Below, in pieces: positions 1-7,710 of a stretch of 64,000 nt of DNA. A program made the translations under genes and the position numbers. Numbering within the stretch: the first letter of the stretch is position 1; each line of letters starts with the position of its first letter. Under the pieces are notes generated by a model. It saw only the letters and a list, made by a program, of their open reading frames with translations. It ran no database searches and was not told the origin of the DNA. The stretch is from Proteobacteria bacterium UBA6503 (GTDB taxonomy: Bacteria > Pseudomonadota > Alphaproteobacteria > UBA1280 > UBA6503): assembly GCA_002436405.1 (NCBI GenBank), contig DJLZ01000005.1:558001-622000 (forward strand). Direction: 5' to 3'.

Positions 1-81
1 GCCATTGCCGTTACCGCCATTACCGCTGCCCCAAGGGCCTTTGCCGCCCTTGTGATCCCATGAGAAAACATTGAAGTTCAT
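1..81 (-). CDS. hflK: HflK N-terminus (partial, runs off left edge)
   Basis: Only the first 27 codons are visible, read leftward from an ATG at 79-81. The peptide starts MNFNVFSWDHKGG and continues with a Gly/Asn/Trp-rich stretch (GPWGSGNGGNGNG). Such a glycine-rich cytoplasmic tail is typical of HflK, which with HflC forms a membrane SPFH complex that modulates the FtsH protease. The call rests only on this tail, so another Gly-rich N-terminus cannot be excluded. A plausible sigma70 promoter lies upstream at 137-164. Confidence 0.5.
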   Translation of the reverse strand, partial: MNFNVFSWDHKGGKGPWGSGNGGNGNG

Positions 82-136
82 TATTGGTCTGCCTGACTTA
101 TTGTTTGTTTAAATACGGCGTTAATAGTGTTCATTC

Positions 137-164
137 ATTATGCCCATTTGGTTACATAGGTCAA
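137..164 (-). promoter_or_regulatory. Putative sigma70 promoter for the leftward hflK-like gene
   Basis: Reading leftward there is TTGACC (159-164), a 16-base spacer and CATAAT (137-142), about 55 bases before the ATG at 81. The region between this gene and crcB holds nothing else recognisable. Confidence 0.4.
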
Positions 165-220
165 CCGTAACCGAACCAAAAAACGACGGAAAATAAAGTG
201 AATAAGACGAAAACGAACGC

Positions 221-577
221 TTAGAAAAAGCTAATAAGTTTGTAACCCAGCGCAAAGCCAATAAGAGCTAAGAGTACCGAAGCAATCACATACGAAACAG
301 CCTCGCGGATTTGCCCTTCTTGGAAAAGTACAAAGGCCTCAAGCGAGAATGAGGAGAATGTCGTAAACGCCCCAAGTACGCCTACCATCACAAAAGCCTT
401 CCAAGCAGCTGGCAATGTAAACAGCCCTGAGTGCTGCCCACCCACAATAGCGCCCATAACGGTACTACCCACAATGTTCGCCAGCAAAATAGCAAACGGC
501 AGGCCTGTAAACACAACAAGGCTAAAGCGAAGCAAAGCGCCCAGTGCGCCACCCGCGGCAACGGCAACAAATAACAT
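221..577 (-). CDS. crcB: Fluoride ion channel CrcB/Fluc
   Basis: This 118-residue protein is a small four-helix inner-membrane channel that exports fluoride and works as a dual-topology dimer. Recognisable family motifs are GGALGALLRF near the N-terminus, NIVGSTVMG in the second helix and GVLGAFTTFSSFSLE, the Phe/Ser/Thr-rich segment that lines the fluoride path. The length is normal. Its ATG overlaps the stop codon of the upstream bactofilin-like gene by one base (TAATG), which points to translational coupling. No fluoride riboswitch is evident, as expected for an internal operon gene. Confidence 0.93.
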   Translation of the reverse strand: MLFVAVAAGGALGALLRFSLVVFTGLPFAILLANIVGSTVMGAIVGGQHSGLFTLPAAWKAFVMVGVLGAFTTFSSFSLEAFVLFQEGQIREAVSYVIASVLLALIGFALGYKLISFF

Positions 578-1698
578 TATTCTTTACCTGCTTGCATTTG
601 CTTCCACTTAAGCCAGCTAAAGGCACCTAGGCCACCCGCAAGCGGCACAAGCCAACCAATAAAGCCAACGTATGGAATACGCGTGACGAGAAGTACAATC
701 ACCATACCGATAAGGTAACACCCTACAAACTGATGACGACGCAGCGGAATTTTTTTGAATACAGCTTCAAACACCAAGGTACCAATCCACAGAGTACCAA
801 TACTAAAGCCCATAATAATCGCAATTGGGTAACCCGCTAAAAGCGAGATTGCCACAGGCATGCCCACAACGGTTACGAACAACACAACCGCAATAATCGG
901 CACAGCTAGTAAGTACCCCACACCAGCGCCAAGCATACGGGCTGGGTATTGGCGTACGCGCTTAAGCGAAGCGCGCATCTTAGGGGCCATCACTAGGCAA
1001 ACAATTAGGCCTGCAATCAGTAGCCATACCAAAAGCATCAGTTTTGAGCCTAGCTTACCAAGCCATGCAACCCTTTTAAGTTTGGCTTTAACCTCATCTT
1101 CAAAGGTAGAGTCTTCAATCTGGATTTCCATCAGGACTTGCGCCCCGCTAGAAACACGAGGAACATTCTTACTACGGTATAGTACTTTACCCCCAATAAC
1201 GGCATTTTCGGTAAGTTCAAGTTCTTGAGCTTGAATATCAAGAAGCTTATCTTCCCCTACTGGCATAATGTTACCGTCAATAACAACACGGTTCCCTAGC
1301 ACCTTACCATTCGCAGGTAGTGTACCCTTTAGCCATACAACCTGACCTGATAGCCATAGATCATCTTCAATAACAGCTGAAGGCTCAATACGAATCTCCT
1401 GACCTGCGGCTGCAAGTGGGCCTACGTACTTACCATCTACTGAGATGTTTTGACCAAAGATATATACGGCCCCTTCTGCGTTGGCATTAATATCAATGTT
1501 CGCCCCTGTTAAAAGAAGAGTATTCTTATATACGGCGTCATCTACATTAATCTTCCAACCAGCAGCAAATACACGGCCCTCTGCGCCGCCTGTTACATCT
1601 ACATTATCTCCCGTTGCGACAGTCTCTACATTCAGTAGGCCTGCATGGGCATAAACGGGGGCAAATAGTAAAGCGAGGGTTAATAGAAGTAAGCGCAT
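577..1698 (-). CDS. Bactofilin-like polymer-forming membrane protein
   Basis: The 373-residue protein has a clear signal peptide (MRLLLLTLALLFAPVYAHA). Residues about 25-200 hold short repeating beta-strand units with regularly spaced Gly/Asn/Val (for example ATGDNVDVTG, LTGANIDINA), as in bactofilin-type beta-helices. Four to five transmembrane helices follow (about 215-370). Bacteria have many exported beta-helix/multi-TM proteins of this layout, usually annotated as polymer-forming cytoskeletal proteins; their function is not established. The gene is coupled to crcB downstream. Confidence 0.65.
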   Translation of the reverse strand: MRLLLLTLALLFAPVYAHAGLLNVETVATGDNVDVTGGAEGRVFAAGWKINVDDAVYKNTLLLTGANIDINANAEGAVYIFGQNISVDGKYVGPLAAAGQEIRIEPSAVIEDDLWLSGQVVWLKGTLPANGKVLGNRVVIDGNIMPVGEDKLLDIQAQELELTENAVIGGKVLYRSKNVPRVSSGAQVLMEIQIEDSTFEDEVKAKLKRVAWLGKLGSKLMLLVWLLIAGLIVCLVMAPKMRASLKRVRQYPARMLGAGVGYLLAVPIIAVVLFVTVVGMPVAISLLAGYPIAIIMGFSIGTLWIGTLVFEAVFKKIPLRRHQFVGCYLIGMVIVLLVTRIPYVGFIGWLVPLAGGLGAFSWLKWKQMQAGKE

Positions 1699-1734
1699 TT
1701 GGATAGGTGTCTGCCTTATAGGTTCTTATATATA

Positions 1735-2577
1735 TTACTCAATAACAATCTTCACCGGCTGGGCGGCCTTCTCGGCATTCTCTTCCAGTGTGGTCCAGAT
1801 TTGTTTTGCTAGGTTACGGTAAGTCTCGGCAGGTGCGCTATCAGGTGCACTTACAACAACAGGCTTACCCTCGTCTGTGTTTTGACGCACTGTAAGGTCT
1901 AACGGTACAGCGCCCAAAAAGTTCACGTCTAGGTCGTTTGCTGCTTTCTCAGCACCGCCATGGCTAAAGATATGTGCTTCGTGTCCACACTCTGGGCATA
2001 CGAACATACTCATATTCTCAACCATACCTAAAATAGGAATATTTACCTTACGGAACATGTTTAGTCCCTTACGGGCATCAAGCAGAGCAATATCTTGAGG
2101 GGTAGATACAATCACCGCCCCTGACAAACCAATAGCCTGTGCAATAGATAGCTGTGTATCACCCGTACCCGGAGGCATATCAATAATCAATACATCCAGC
2201 GGTGCCCACTTAACGTCAAACATCATTTGCTTCAATGCTGATAGCACCATAGGGCCACGCCATACCATTGGGGTATCTTCTTCTACCAAGAAGCCCATAC
2301 TCATCACCTTTACGCCGTGTGATAACGCAGGAGAGATTGTCTTCCCGTCTTCACTACTGGCTGAGCCATCCTTTAGGCCCATCATACGTGGGAGTGATGG
2401 CCCGTATACGTCAGCATCTAAAATACCAACCTTATGGCCTGCTACGCTTAGTGCAACCGCTAGGTTAACAGCAGTGGTTGATTTACCAACCCCACCCTTA
2501 CCTGAGGCTACGGCAATAACGTGTTTAACGCCTTCAATACTCTTAGGCACAATTACGCCCTTTCTCGTCTTTATCAA
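1735..2577 (-). CDS. mrp: Mrp/ApbC-type iron-sulfur cluster carrier ATPase
   Basis: This cytosolic P-loop ATPase of the MinD/ParA group binds and transfers Fe-S clusters. The deviant Walker A SGKGGVGKSTT is at about residues 26-36, the switch region IDMPPGTGD is present, and the cluster-binding CxxC pair (VCPECGHE) lies in the C-terminal half. At 280 residues it lacks the N-terminal MIP18/DUF59 domain of longer Mrp proteins, so it is the short form. The start codon lies 35 bases inside the end of the preceding saccharopine-dehydrogenase-like gene, implying a shared transcript. Confidence 0.9.
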   Translation of the reverse strand: MIKTRKGVIVPKSIEGVKHVIAVASGKGGVGKSTTAVNLAVALSVAGHKVGILDADVYGPSLPRMMGLKDGSASSEDGKTISPALSHGVKVMSMGFLVEEDTPMVWRGPMVLSALKQMMFDVKWAPLDVLIIDMPPGTGDTQLSIAQAIGLSGAVIVSTPQDIALLDARKGLNMFRKVNIPILGMVENMSMFVCPECGHEAHIFSHGGAEKAANDLDVNFLGAVPLDLTVRQNTDEGKPVVVSAPDSAPAETYRNLAKQIWTTLEENAEKAAQPVKIVIE

Positions 2578-3673
2578 ATACCAACTTTACACCAGTGGCT
2601 TTATCGCCCTGTAGGTAGTGTTGGCCGTTCTTAGTTTGTAGGAAAGGCTCAAGCGGAATATCTTCCTGCTTAATAAAGCCCTTCTGCGGCAATGTGCCGT
2701 TGTTTACCATTTCAATCACTGCAGCAACTGATGATGCTGTTGTCCATGAAATCGCACGCCACTCTTTACCAGCAATCATCAATGGCTTGTAGCCACGTAC
2801 AAATTCTTCACGTTGAAGCTGGCCTTTAATCTTACCTTCGGCTGCTGCGTGAATGTAAACAATGTCGTTGCTAACAGGTGGCTTAGCATTTGTCAAAATT
2901 TCCCCGGCTTCTTCACGTCGATCACGCATCAGTAGCTCATGGAAGAAGAATTGCATCAACTGCGCATGCCCCGGGTAACGCATTGTTTTATAATCTAGGT
3001 TTTCTACGCGGTCGGCGTAAGTTTCGCACATAGTGCCAAGGCCGCCTGATGTGGTGAATGCTTCTAGCTTTTGACCACCAATGTAAATATCTTCAATACG
3101 GCTAAGTGATGAAACCCACTTGTATTCGCCGTGCTCAATAACTTCGCATGGGTTTAGGTATTCGTTAACCACACCTTCAGGTGACCAGTTAAAGTTATAA
3201 CCCATCAAACCTGTTGGGTTTTGTGGTAGAGCACCTACACGTAGACGGATAGAACGAATGCTCTCAAATTTCTCGGCCAAGTGTGCGCCTACAATACCAA
3301 TAAAACCTGGGGCCAAGCCACACTGCGGGGCAAAAACAACGTCTGATGTTTTTGCAAGCTCACGGATATGCTTAGTTGTTGGTACGTCTTCAGTCAGGTC
3401 AAAGTAATGGGTATGGTGCTCAGCTGCCATTGTTGAAAGTTCAATGTTCAGTGAGTACGGCAAGCATGACAATACAGCGTCGTTGTTTTTCAAAACTTCG
3501 GCCACAGCCTTTTTGTCGGCTAGGTCAAGTTTTTCGGCTTTAAACGAAAATTCAGCTTTCGGGTTAAGGTCGTACCCAGTCACGGTAAACCCAGTTTCGT
3601 GCAACAGTTCCGCTGCGAGTGAGCCCACTTTACCAAGCCCCATTACAGCAACATTTTTAATAATACCTGCCAT
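2543..3673 (-). CDS. Saccharopine dehydrogenase family protein
   Basis: This is an NAD(P)-dependent oxidoreductase with an N-terminal Rossmann motif (VAVMGLGKVGSLAA, about residues 8-21) and the catalytic/C-terminal domain of the saccharopine or lysine-6-dehydrogenase group (APQCGLAPGFIG, TSGGLGTMCETY). I chose the ATG at 3673, preceded by an AAAGGG-like ribosome site, over a start 57 bases upstream because the Rossmann strand then begins at the usual distance. The product is 376 residues. Which amino acid it oxidises cannot be read from the sequence. It overlaps mrp downstream. Confidence 0.8.
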   Translation of the reverse strand: MAGIIKNVAVMGLGKVGSLAAELLHETGFTVTGYDLNPKAEFSFKAEKLDLADKKAVAEVLKNNDAVLSCLPYSLNIELSTMAAEHHTHYFDLTEDVPTTKHIRELAKTSDVVFAPQCGLAPGFIGIVGAHLAEKFESIRSIRLRVGALPQNPTGLMGYNFNWSPEGVVNEYLNPCEVIEHGEYKWVSSLSRIEDIYIGGQKLEAFTTSGGLGTMCETYADRVENLDYKTMRYPGHAQLMQFFFHELLMRDRREEAGEILTNAKPPVSNDIVYIHAAAEGKIKGQLQREEFVRGYKPLMIAGKEWRAISWTTASSVAAVIEMVNNGTLPQKGFIKQEDIPLEPFLQTKNGQHYLQGDKATGVKLVFDKDEKGRNCA

Positions 3674-3787
3674 AGGTTTACCCTTTCTTTTTATAATTAT
3701 GTTGGCTGCTAATTTACCCTGCAAAACCAAGAAGGTAAAGATTATTACCGCCCGAGCATTTAAATCCGAAAAGCCCCATTCAATCGT

Positions 3788-3817
3788 TTGACATTTGTAT
3801 ACAAAGTCGCCTATAGT
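3788..3817 (+). promoter_or_regulatory. Promoter of the PolB-like exonuclease with TTTGTATACAAA in its spacer
   Basis: TTGACA (3788-3793), an 18-base spacer and TATAGT (3812-3817). The perfect 12-base palindrome TTTGTATACAAA (3794-3805) occupies the spacer directly after the -35 box, where a bound repressor would block RNA polymerase. A pyrimidine-rich leader of about 60 bases follows before the GGAG ribosome site. Confidence 0.55.
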
Positions 3818-3884
3818 TCAAAGTACGTAAATTCTATTCTTATTTTTCCTTTTCTCTCTTTATCATCCAACCTGGAGTAATCCC

Positions 3885-4919
3885 ATGTTGAAAGACTTTC
3901 CCCGCGATGCAGTCGTGTACTGCTTCGATACCGAGACCGTGCCTGACGTTCTTGCACTCATTGATGCCCTAGGCATGGAGTTCAAGTCGGCAAGTACGTT
4001 CGAAAGTGTCATCGATCGTTTCAAGAAGGAACGCTACGGTGCTGAAGCTGGTGACCCCATGCTTCCGCTGGCTTTCCAGCAGATTGTGGCTCTGCCCTGT
4101 CTGCGGTTCAACCTGTCTCTTGAGGCGGGTGGCAACCCTCAGTTCAAGCTGACGAATTACATCTCGAAGCCGCTGCCCAAAAACCCGCCTCAGGCGAAGG
4201 GTAACGACGTCGAAGATCGTCTCGAATGGCTGCGACTGGGTCTGGAACAAGAAGCCGATGCCCTGACCGAATGGATGGCGGATATCATCGCCGACCAGGA
4301 AGCTGGCAAAACGGTTATTCTGCTGACGTGGAATGGCCATGGCTTCGATATGCCTGTCGTGTTGCTGCGTGCGCAGCGTCGTTTTCCTGCGTCCGCTAAG
4401 GGCAAGGTTGCGGCGGTTCGTGGCAGCGCAAACAGCGAGTGCCGCAAGAAGTTCTTCAAGCGTGCAACTCACCGCGGCGAGCAAGACCTGTTCAGCAGGT
4501 TCAGCCCGCTTAACGTGGACCTGATGAAGGCGATTGCCGGCGAGCATGGCTTCAGTACGAAGACCAAGCAGGCCGACTATGCAGCCCTTGTTGGTGTGCC
4601 GGGCAAAATCAAAGGCCCTGACGACTCGGAAACCATGGACGGCTCGAAAGTGTCGGCCCTGTATTTCCACAGCGTCACCCAGCGCCAGCGTATCATCGAA
4701 TACGGGAGCCACGACGTGCTGACCCTCGCGCTGTTGTTCATCGACACGCTCGAAGGTTTCGGCATGATCGACGAAGACACGCGAGCCTACTACTTCGACC
4801 AGCTGGTCAAGTATGTGGAATCTGAACTGAAAGCGCACAAGAAGCGCAAGGTGAAGAAGGCTCACGCGTTCCAGCTGTGGTACGACGACCTGAAAAGGCT
4901 GAACCCTAACGGAATTTAA
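3885..4919 (+). CDS. Predicted 3'-5' exonuclease, PolB-like DEDD family
   Basis: A 344-residue protein of the predicted PolB-like 3'-5' exonuclease group. The DEDD motifs are visible: Exo I FDTETVPD (about 14-21), Exo II WNGHGFDMPV (about 149-158) and Exo III YGSHDVLTLALLF (about 279-291), which supply the metal-binding acidic residues. No polymerase domain is present. The start has a GGAG ribosome site. The gene stands alone with its own promoter, and its codon use (mostly CTG, GTC, ATC, GCC) differs from the surrounding CTT/CTA-rich genes. A long open frame on the opposite strand is a by-product of that composition. The substrate is unknown; acquisition by transfer is an inference. Confidence 0.8.
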   Translation: MLKDFPRDAVVYCFDTETVPDVLALIDALGMEFKSASTFESVIDRFKKERYGAEAGDPMLPLAFQQIVALPCLRFNLSLEAGGNPQFKLTNYISKPLPKNPPQAKGNDVEDRLEWLRLGLEQEADALTEWMADIIADQEAGKTVILLTWNGHGFDMPVVLLRAQRRFPASAKGKVAAVRGSANSECRKKFFKRATHRGEQDLFSRFSPLNVDLMKAIAGEHGFSTKTKQADYAALVGVPGKIKGPDDSETMDGSKVSALYFHSVTQRQRIIEYGSHDVLTLALLFIDTLEGFGMIDEDTRAYYFDQLVKYVESELKAHKKRKVKKAHAFQLWYDDLKRLNPNGI

Positions 4920-4957
4920 GATTCTTATCTTTTCTTCCATAACTTAGGAGACAGACT

Positions 4958-4984
4958 ATGAAGATTTGTCGTTCCGGTTCCTAA
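4958..4984 (+). CDS. Eight-codon ORF with strong ribosome site (MKICRSGS)
   Basis: Right after the exonuclease gene, TTAGGAG at 4944-4950 is followed seven bases later by ATG and an eight-codon frame ending in TAA, then at once by a terminator. The strong ribosome site and position suggest a translated mini-ORF or the remnant of a longer gene. No function can be inferred and it may be chance. Confidence 0.25.
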   Translation: MKICRSGS

Positions 4985-4996
4985 ACCACTTAACGA

Positions 4997-5030
4997 AACC
5001 GCCTTCCCTTATGGGGAGGCGGTTTTTTTT
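4997..5030 (+). terminator. Intrinsic terminator after the exonuclease gene
   Basis: GC-rich hairpin with arms AACCGCCTTCCC and GGGGAGGCGGTT around a short loop, followed by eight T. The T-tract also supplies the first two bases of the next promoter's -35 box. Confidence 0.85.
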
Positions 5031-5057
5031 GACTTTACCCAACACACGTTGTATACA
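5029..5057 (+). promoter_or_regulatory. Promoter of first SPFH-like paralogue, fused to the terminator
   Basis: TTGACT (5029-5034), 17-base spacer, TATACA (5052-5057). The -10 box lies inside the perfect 12-base palindrome GTTGTATACAAC (5048-5059). The leader up to 5116 is rich in T and C and ends in AAAGGAAAC. Confidence 0.65.
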
Positions 5058-5115
5058 ACCCATATCTATTCTATCTTCTATTATTTTCTTCAGCTTCCGA
5101 CAAAGGAAACACTCT

Positions 5116-5874
5116 ATGAAATTCCTTCGCTACCTGCGCGAGCAAGCAAGCCAAGCCGTGCAAACGTACTTTGCACCCCTCAAGTTTTGGCGGCATGCCC
5201 TTATTGTGCTGCTGCTTTTGGCCTCGGCATTCATCCCCGTGCGTGACTGGTTCTTCAGTGGTTTCGTCGTCCTCGACATGACCAACATGATGATCTACAT
5301 GTTCTGGGCCATCATGATGTTCATCGGTATTCCGATGTTCGCCATGCTGTTTGCTCAGATGTACGAGTCTGTGCACCGCTACCGCATTACCCTGATTTTA
5401 GGGTCGTGGCTTGGTCTTGCCTTTGGCTTGTGGATGATTACCAATTCACCGTTTTACAGCAACACCGACGGTGTGGTTCTGGTTGAAGATGGTCAGGCGA
5501 CTGTCCTTAACCAATATGAAGCGCCGCTGCGTTACCCCATTTGGGAAGAGCGTGAGTTCCGCGTGACCAACAATGCCTACGGCAACGTTGAAACGGTGGT
5601 TTATGCCCCGTGCGAAAACACCATGTGTGCCACAACCCTCAAGGTTGAGTACGCGTTTACCGAGCCTTTCATCGCTGCCAATACCGATAACGCCCTCGAC
5701 TATCGGTCGGTGGTTGCGGTGGCACTGATTAGGGCTGCCAACGTCGACGACAACCTCACGCCTGATACCATTGCACCGGCCATGTGCGCCAACATCAATG
5801 CCAACCTTGGCCTTGATGAAAACAGCGCCTGTGCCGTACGGCTGACCTTCAGCGCAACGGTTGAAAAAATCTAA
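5116..5874 (+). CDS. Membrane protein with SPFH-like exoplasmic domain (paralogue 1)
   Basis: 252 residues, starting at the ATG preceded by AAAGGAAAC; an upstream in-frame start would run through the promoter and is rejected. Three hydrophobic segments (about 28-46, 57-83, 91-110) are followed by a soluble domain (about 118-252) whose strand pattern recalls band-7/SPFH proteins. Four cysteines, C166, C171, C224 and C239, recur with the same spacing in the gene at 6942, suggesting disulfides outside the cytoplasm. Together with the genes at 6073 and 6942 it forms a tandem family. GC-rich codon style, own promoter and terminator. The function is unknown and the SPFH assignment is inference. Confidence 0.7.
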   Translation: MKFLRYLREQASQAVQTYFAPLKFWRHALIVLLLLASAFIPVRDWFFSGFVVLDMTNMMIYMFWAIMMFIGIPMFAMLFAQMYESVHRYRITLILGSWLGLAFGLWMITNSPFYSNTDGVVLVEDGQATVLNQYEAPLRYPIWEEREFRVTNNAYGNVETVVYAPCENTMCATTLKVEYAFTEPFIAANTDNALDYRSVVAVALIRAANVDDNLTPDTIAPAMCANINANLGLDENSACAVRLTFSATVEKI

Positions 5875-5884
5875 TATCGAATCT

Positions 5885-5918
5885 AAGCACCCTCTTCTTT
5901 TGAAGGGGGTGCTTTTTT
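5885..5918 (+). terminator. Intrinsic terminator after paralogue 1
   Basis: Arms AAGCACCCTCTTC and GAAGGGGGTGCTT with a short T-rich loop, followed by a T-run. Confidence 0.85.
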
Positions 5919-5966
5919 GTGTCTTTTATTTGCGTATGCATAATAGCTTTGACGCTCTAAAACTGT

Positions 5967-5995
5967 TTGACATCAATCGTATACAATTCTATGTT
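5967..5995 (+). promoter_or_regulatory. Promoter of second SPFH-like paralogue
   Basis: TTGACA (5967-5972), 17-base spacer, TATGTT (5990-5995). The spacer holds CGTATACAA (5978-5986), a degenerate copy of the palindrome found at neighbouring promoters. The leader to 6073 is strongly pyrimidine-rich (TTTTCTTCTTTCTC). Confidence 0.55.
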
Positions 5996-6072
5996 GGCTC
6001 ATTATTTGTTTTCTTCTTTCTCTGTTGTTTCCTATTCCCTCTTGTCCCTTCTCCTTTTGAAAGAACACTCTT

Positions 6073-6798
6073 ATGGAAAATGCTCTCCGCATTGGGCAGA
6101 TGATTGCCTCGATTGTGGTTGGTGCTTGCCTTGGCTTTTTGCCGTTTTGGCAATGGCTCACCCTTGGCTACGCCACCGGCTGGACGCTGCTTATATCGGC
6201 CGTTGCCGTTGCTGCATTCGTGGTCTATTACCTGATGGACCTGCAGCATCGCCTGTCCGATAAGCTTATGTCGAACAGTGCTGGCATCGGTATGATGTTC
6301 AGCTTCTTCGTGCTGTTTGGCTGCCTTATCAGCAGCAACATCATCCACAAGGACGAGACAATCCTCGTCCCCCTTGAAGATGGCAGCAAAGGCATTGTGC
6401 AGCTTGAAGGCGATCGTTACTACAGCCCGTTTGGCCCAACGTACGAAACCCTTGGCGTTACCAGCGACCGTACAATCGTGATGTTTCAGATGATGTGCGA
6501 CGACGGCGAACTTTGCTACTACCGTAGCAGTGGTCGTTTTGAAGTCTCGCAGGGGTTCGTCATGTCGACCATCGTGGTTGATCAGACCGACCGCTTTGAG
6601 TACCGAGACATTGTGCGTAATGCCATTCTCGAAACCATCATCGCTGACCGTCCCGATAACGTCTTTGACCTTGAAGACGGCGCTCAGAAGCGCATCAACC
6701 AACGCCTAGGCTTGACCGAAGACGCCCCTTGCCCCATCGAGCTGCGCTTGCACCTTGATATTGAGGACAATATGGCCGACTTCCGTCGATCCTATTAA
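6073..6798 (+). CDS. Membrane protein with SPFH-like exoplasmic domain (paralogue 2)
   Basis: 241 residues: three hydrophobic segments (about 8-28, 36-54, 70-90) and a C-terminal soluble domain. The domain shares with its two neighbours a cysteine pair (C142/C148), a segment of the type YRDIVRNAILETII, and a terminal GL...CPIELRLHL motif with C220. It lacks the third cysteine of the other two (arginine there). ATG preceded by a GAAAGAAC purine stretch. Own promoter and terminator, GC-rich codon style. No enzymatic motif is visible; a chaperone-like or membrane-scaffold role is only a guess from the SPFH-like pattern. Confidence 0.7.
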   Translation: MENALRIGQMIASIVVGACLGFLPFWQWLTLGYATGWTLLISAVAVAAFVVYYLMDLQHRLSDKLMSNSAGIGMMFSFFVLFGCLISSNIIHKDETILVPLEDGSKGIVQLEGDRYYSPFGPTYETLGVTSDRTIVMFQMMCDDGELCYYRSSGRFEVSQGFVMSTIVVDQTDRFEYRDIVRNAILETIIADRPDNVFDLEDGAQKRINQRLGLTEDAPCPIELRLHLDIEDNMADFRRSY

Positions 6799-6808
6799 TA
6801 ACGAATAT

Positions 6809-6849
6809 AACTACCCTCTTGCACTGATGTGCAGAGGGTAGTTTTTTTT
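6809..6849 (+). terminator. Intrinsic terminator after paralogue 2
   Basis: Arms AACTACCCTCT and AGAGGGTAGTT with an extended inner stem TGCAC/GTGCA-like, followed by a run of T that merges with the next -35 box. Confidence 0.85.
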
Positions 6850-6876
6850 GACATCTGAATACGGACACTGTATACA
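6848..6876 (+). promoter_or_regulatory. Near-consensus promoter of third SPFH-like paralogue
   Basis: TTGACA (6848-6853), exactly 17 bases, TATACA (6871-6876). The -10 box is part of TGTATACA. The first two T of the -35 box belong to the preceding terminator. Confidence 0.7.
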
Positions 6877-6941
6877 ACCTGTATTCATTATCTTCTTACA
6901 GTTCTTCCCATTCTATTTGTTTTCTGGAAAAGGAATTCCCT

Positions 6942-7643
6942 TTGGAAAATAACAAACTCTCGTTCGGTAAGGTGCTCAGCATCATCTGTGGGCTTTGCGG
7001 CTTTGCCATCGGTGCTGCCCTGTGGCTGATTCCGTATCACGGTTACGCCATCAACAACTACGCCGACATCGTGCCCGTGCTGCTGCTTAGCATCATCTCG
7101 ATCTTTGCCATCGCACTGTCGTTCGGCATTGCCACAACCCCGCGCGACAAGAAGTCATTCCACAAGGGGCTGTTCATCGGCAACTTCGTGAGCATTGCCA
7201 TGTCGGCGTTGCTGCTGTTTACCAACAATGCCGTTGGCCCCAACAGCACCATCATCTGGGCTGACAGTGGCCAGGCCGAATACATCGGCCAAGAGCGGGT
7301 TTACCCGTTCTGGAACAACGACTTTGCCGAGGTGTACAACACCACCGACAGCGTGACCTACAGCATGGATCAGCGCTGCGGTGAGAACATCTGCACGGTC
7401 GAGGCCACCGTCCTCTATACCATCGACGAAAACTTCGTCGTGGCAAAGGCCGGTAGCATCCGCAACTACAACCCAATCGTCGACCAGGCCCTGACCGAAG
7501 CTGTCATCCGTGATGAAGCTTACGGCAACCTGTCTGACCTTCAGTCTGCGGTATGCCGCAACGTCAAGGCTCAGGTGGGTCTTTCGGCAACTGCCGACTG
7601 CCCCATGAATATGCGCGTTTCGCTTTCGGCAAGCGAACGCTAA
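6942..7643 (+). CDS. Membrane protein with SPFH-like exoplasmic domain (paralogue 3)
   Basis: 233 residues from a TTG start with AAAAGGAATT upstream; no ATG is suitably placed. Three hydrophobic segments (about 10-30, 42-64, 78-95) precede a soluble domain. Cysteines C146, C151, C205 and C220 match the spacing of paralogue 1 (CxxxxC, a 53-54 residue gap, then Cx14C). The end (CPMNMRVSLSA) resembles paralogue 2. GC-rich codon style, own promoter and bidirectional terminator. Likely the product of tandem duplication followed by strong divergence; function unknown. Confidence 0.7.
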   Translation: MENNKLSFGKVLSIICGLCGFAIGAALWLIPYHGYAINNYADIVPVLLLSIISIFAIALSFGIATTPRDKKSFHKGLFIGNFVSIAMSALLLFTNNAVGPNSTIIWADSGQAEYIGQERVYPFWNNDFAEVYNTTDSVTYSMDQRCGENICTVEATVLYTIDENFVVAKAGSIRNYNPIVDQALTEAVIRDEAYGNLSDLQSAVCRNVKAQVGLSATADCPMNMRVSLSASER

Positions 7644-7652
7644 TAACGAATG

Positions 7653-7687
7653 AAAAACACCCCCTCAAACGAGGGGGTGTTTTTTAT
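7653..7687. terminator. Bidirectional intrinsic terminator
   Basis: AAAAACACCCCCTC, loop AAAC, GAGGGGGTGTTTTTT. It sits between the convergent paralogue 3 and ThyX-like genes and has A- and T-tracts suiting both directions. Confidence 0.9.
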
Positions 7688-7710
7688 TAGTCCGTTTCAG
7701 GAGTGGTCAG

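Noticed and set aside
2404..2409. GTATAC hexamers inside coding sequence (also 22944 and 37429)
   Set aside because: They lack the flanking TG/CA of the intergenic palindromes and are explained by codons.
3969..4940. 323-codon open frame opposite the PolB-like exonuclease
   Set aside because: It mirrors a gene with clear DEDD motifs, has no recognisable protein features, and arises from the GC-rich codon pattern.
5861..6263. Rightward small frames between paralogues 1 and 2
   Set aside because: They read through a terminator and a promoter and contain no ribosome site at their starts.
5989..6702. 237-codon leftward frame across the second SPFH-like paralogue
   Set aside because: Antisense shadow; the rightward frame has promoter, terminator and paralogues on both sides.
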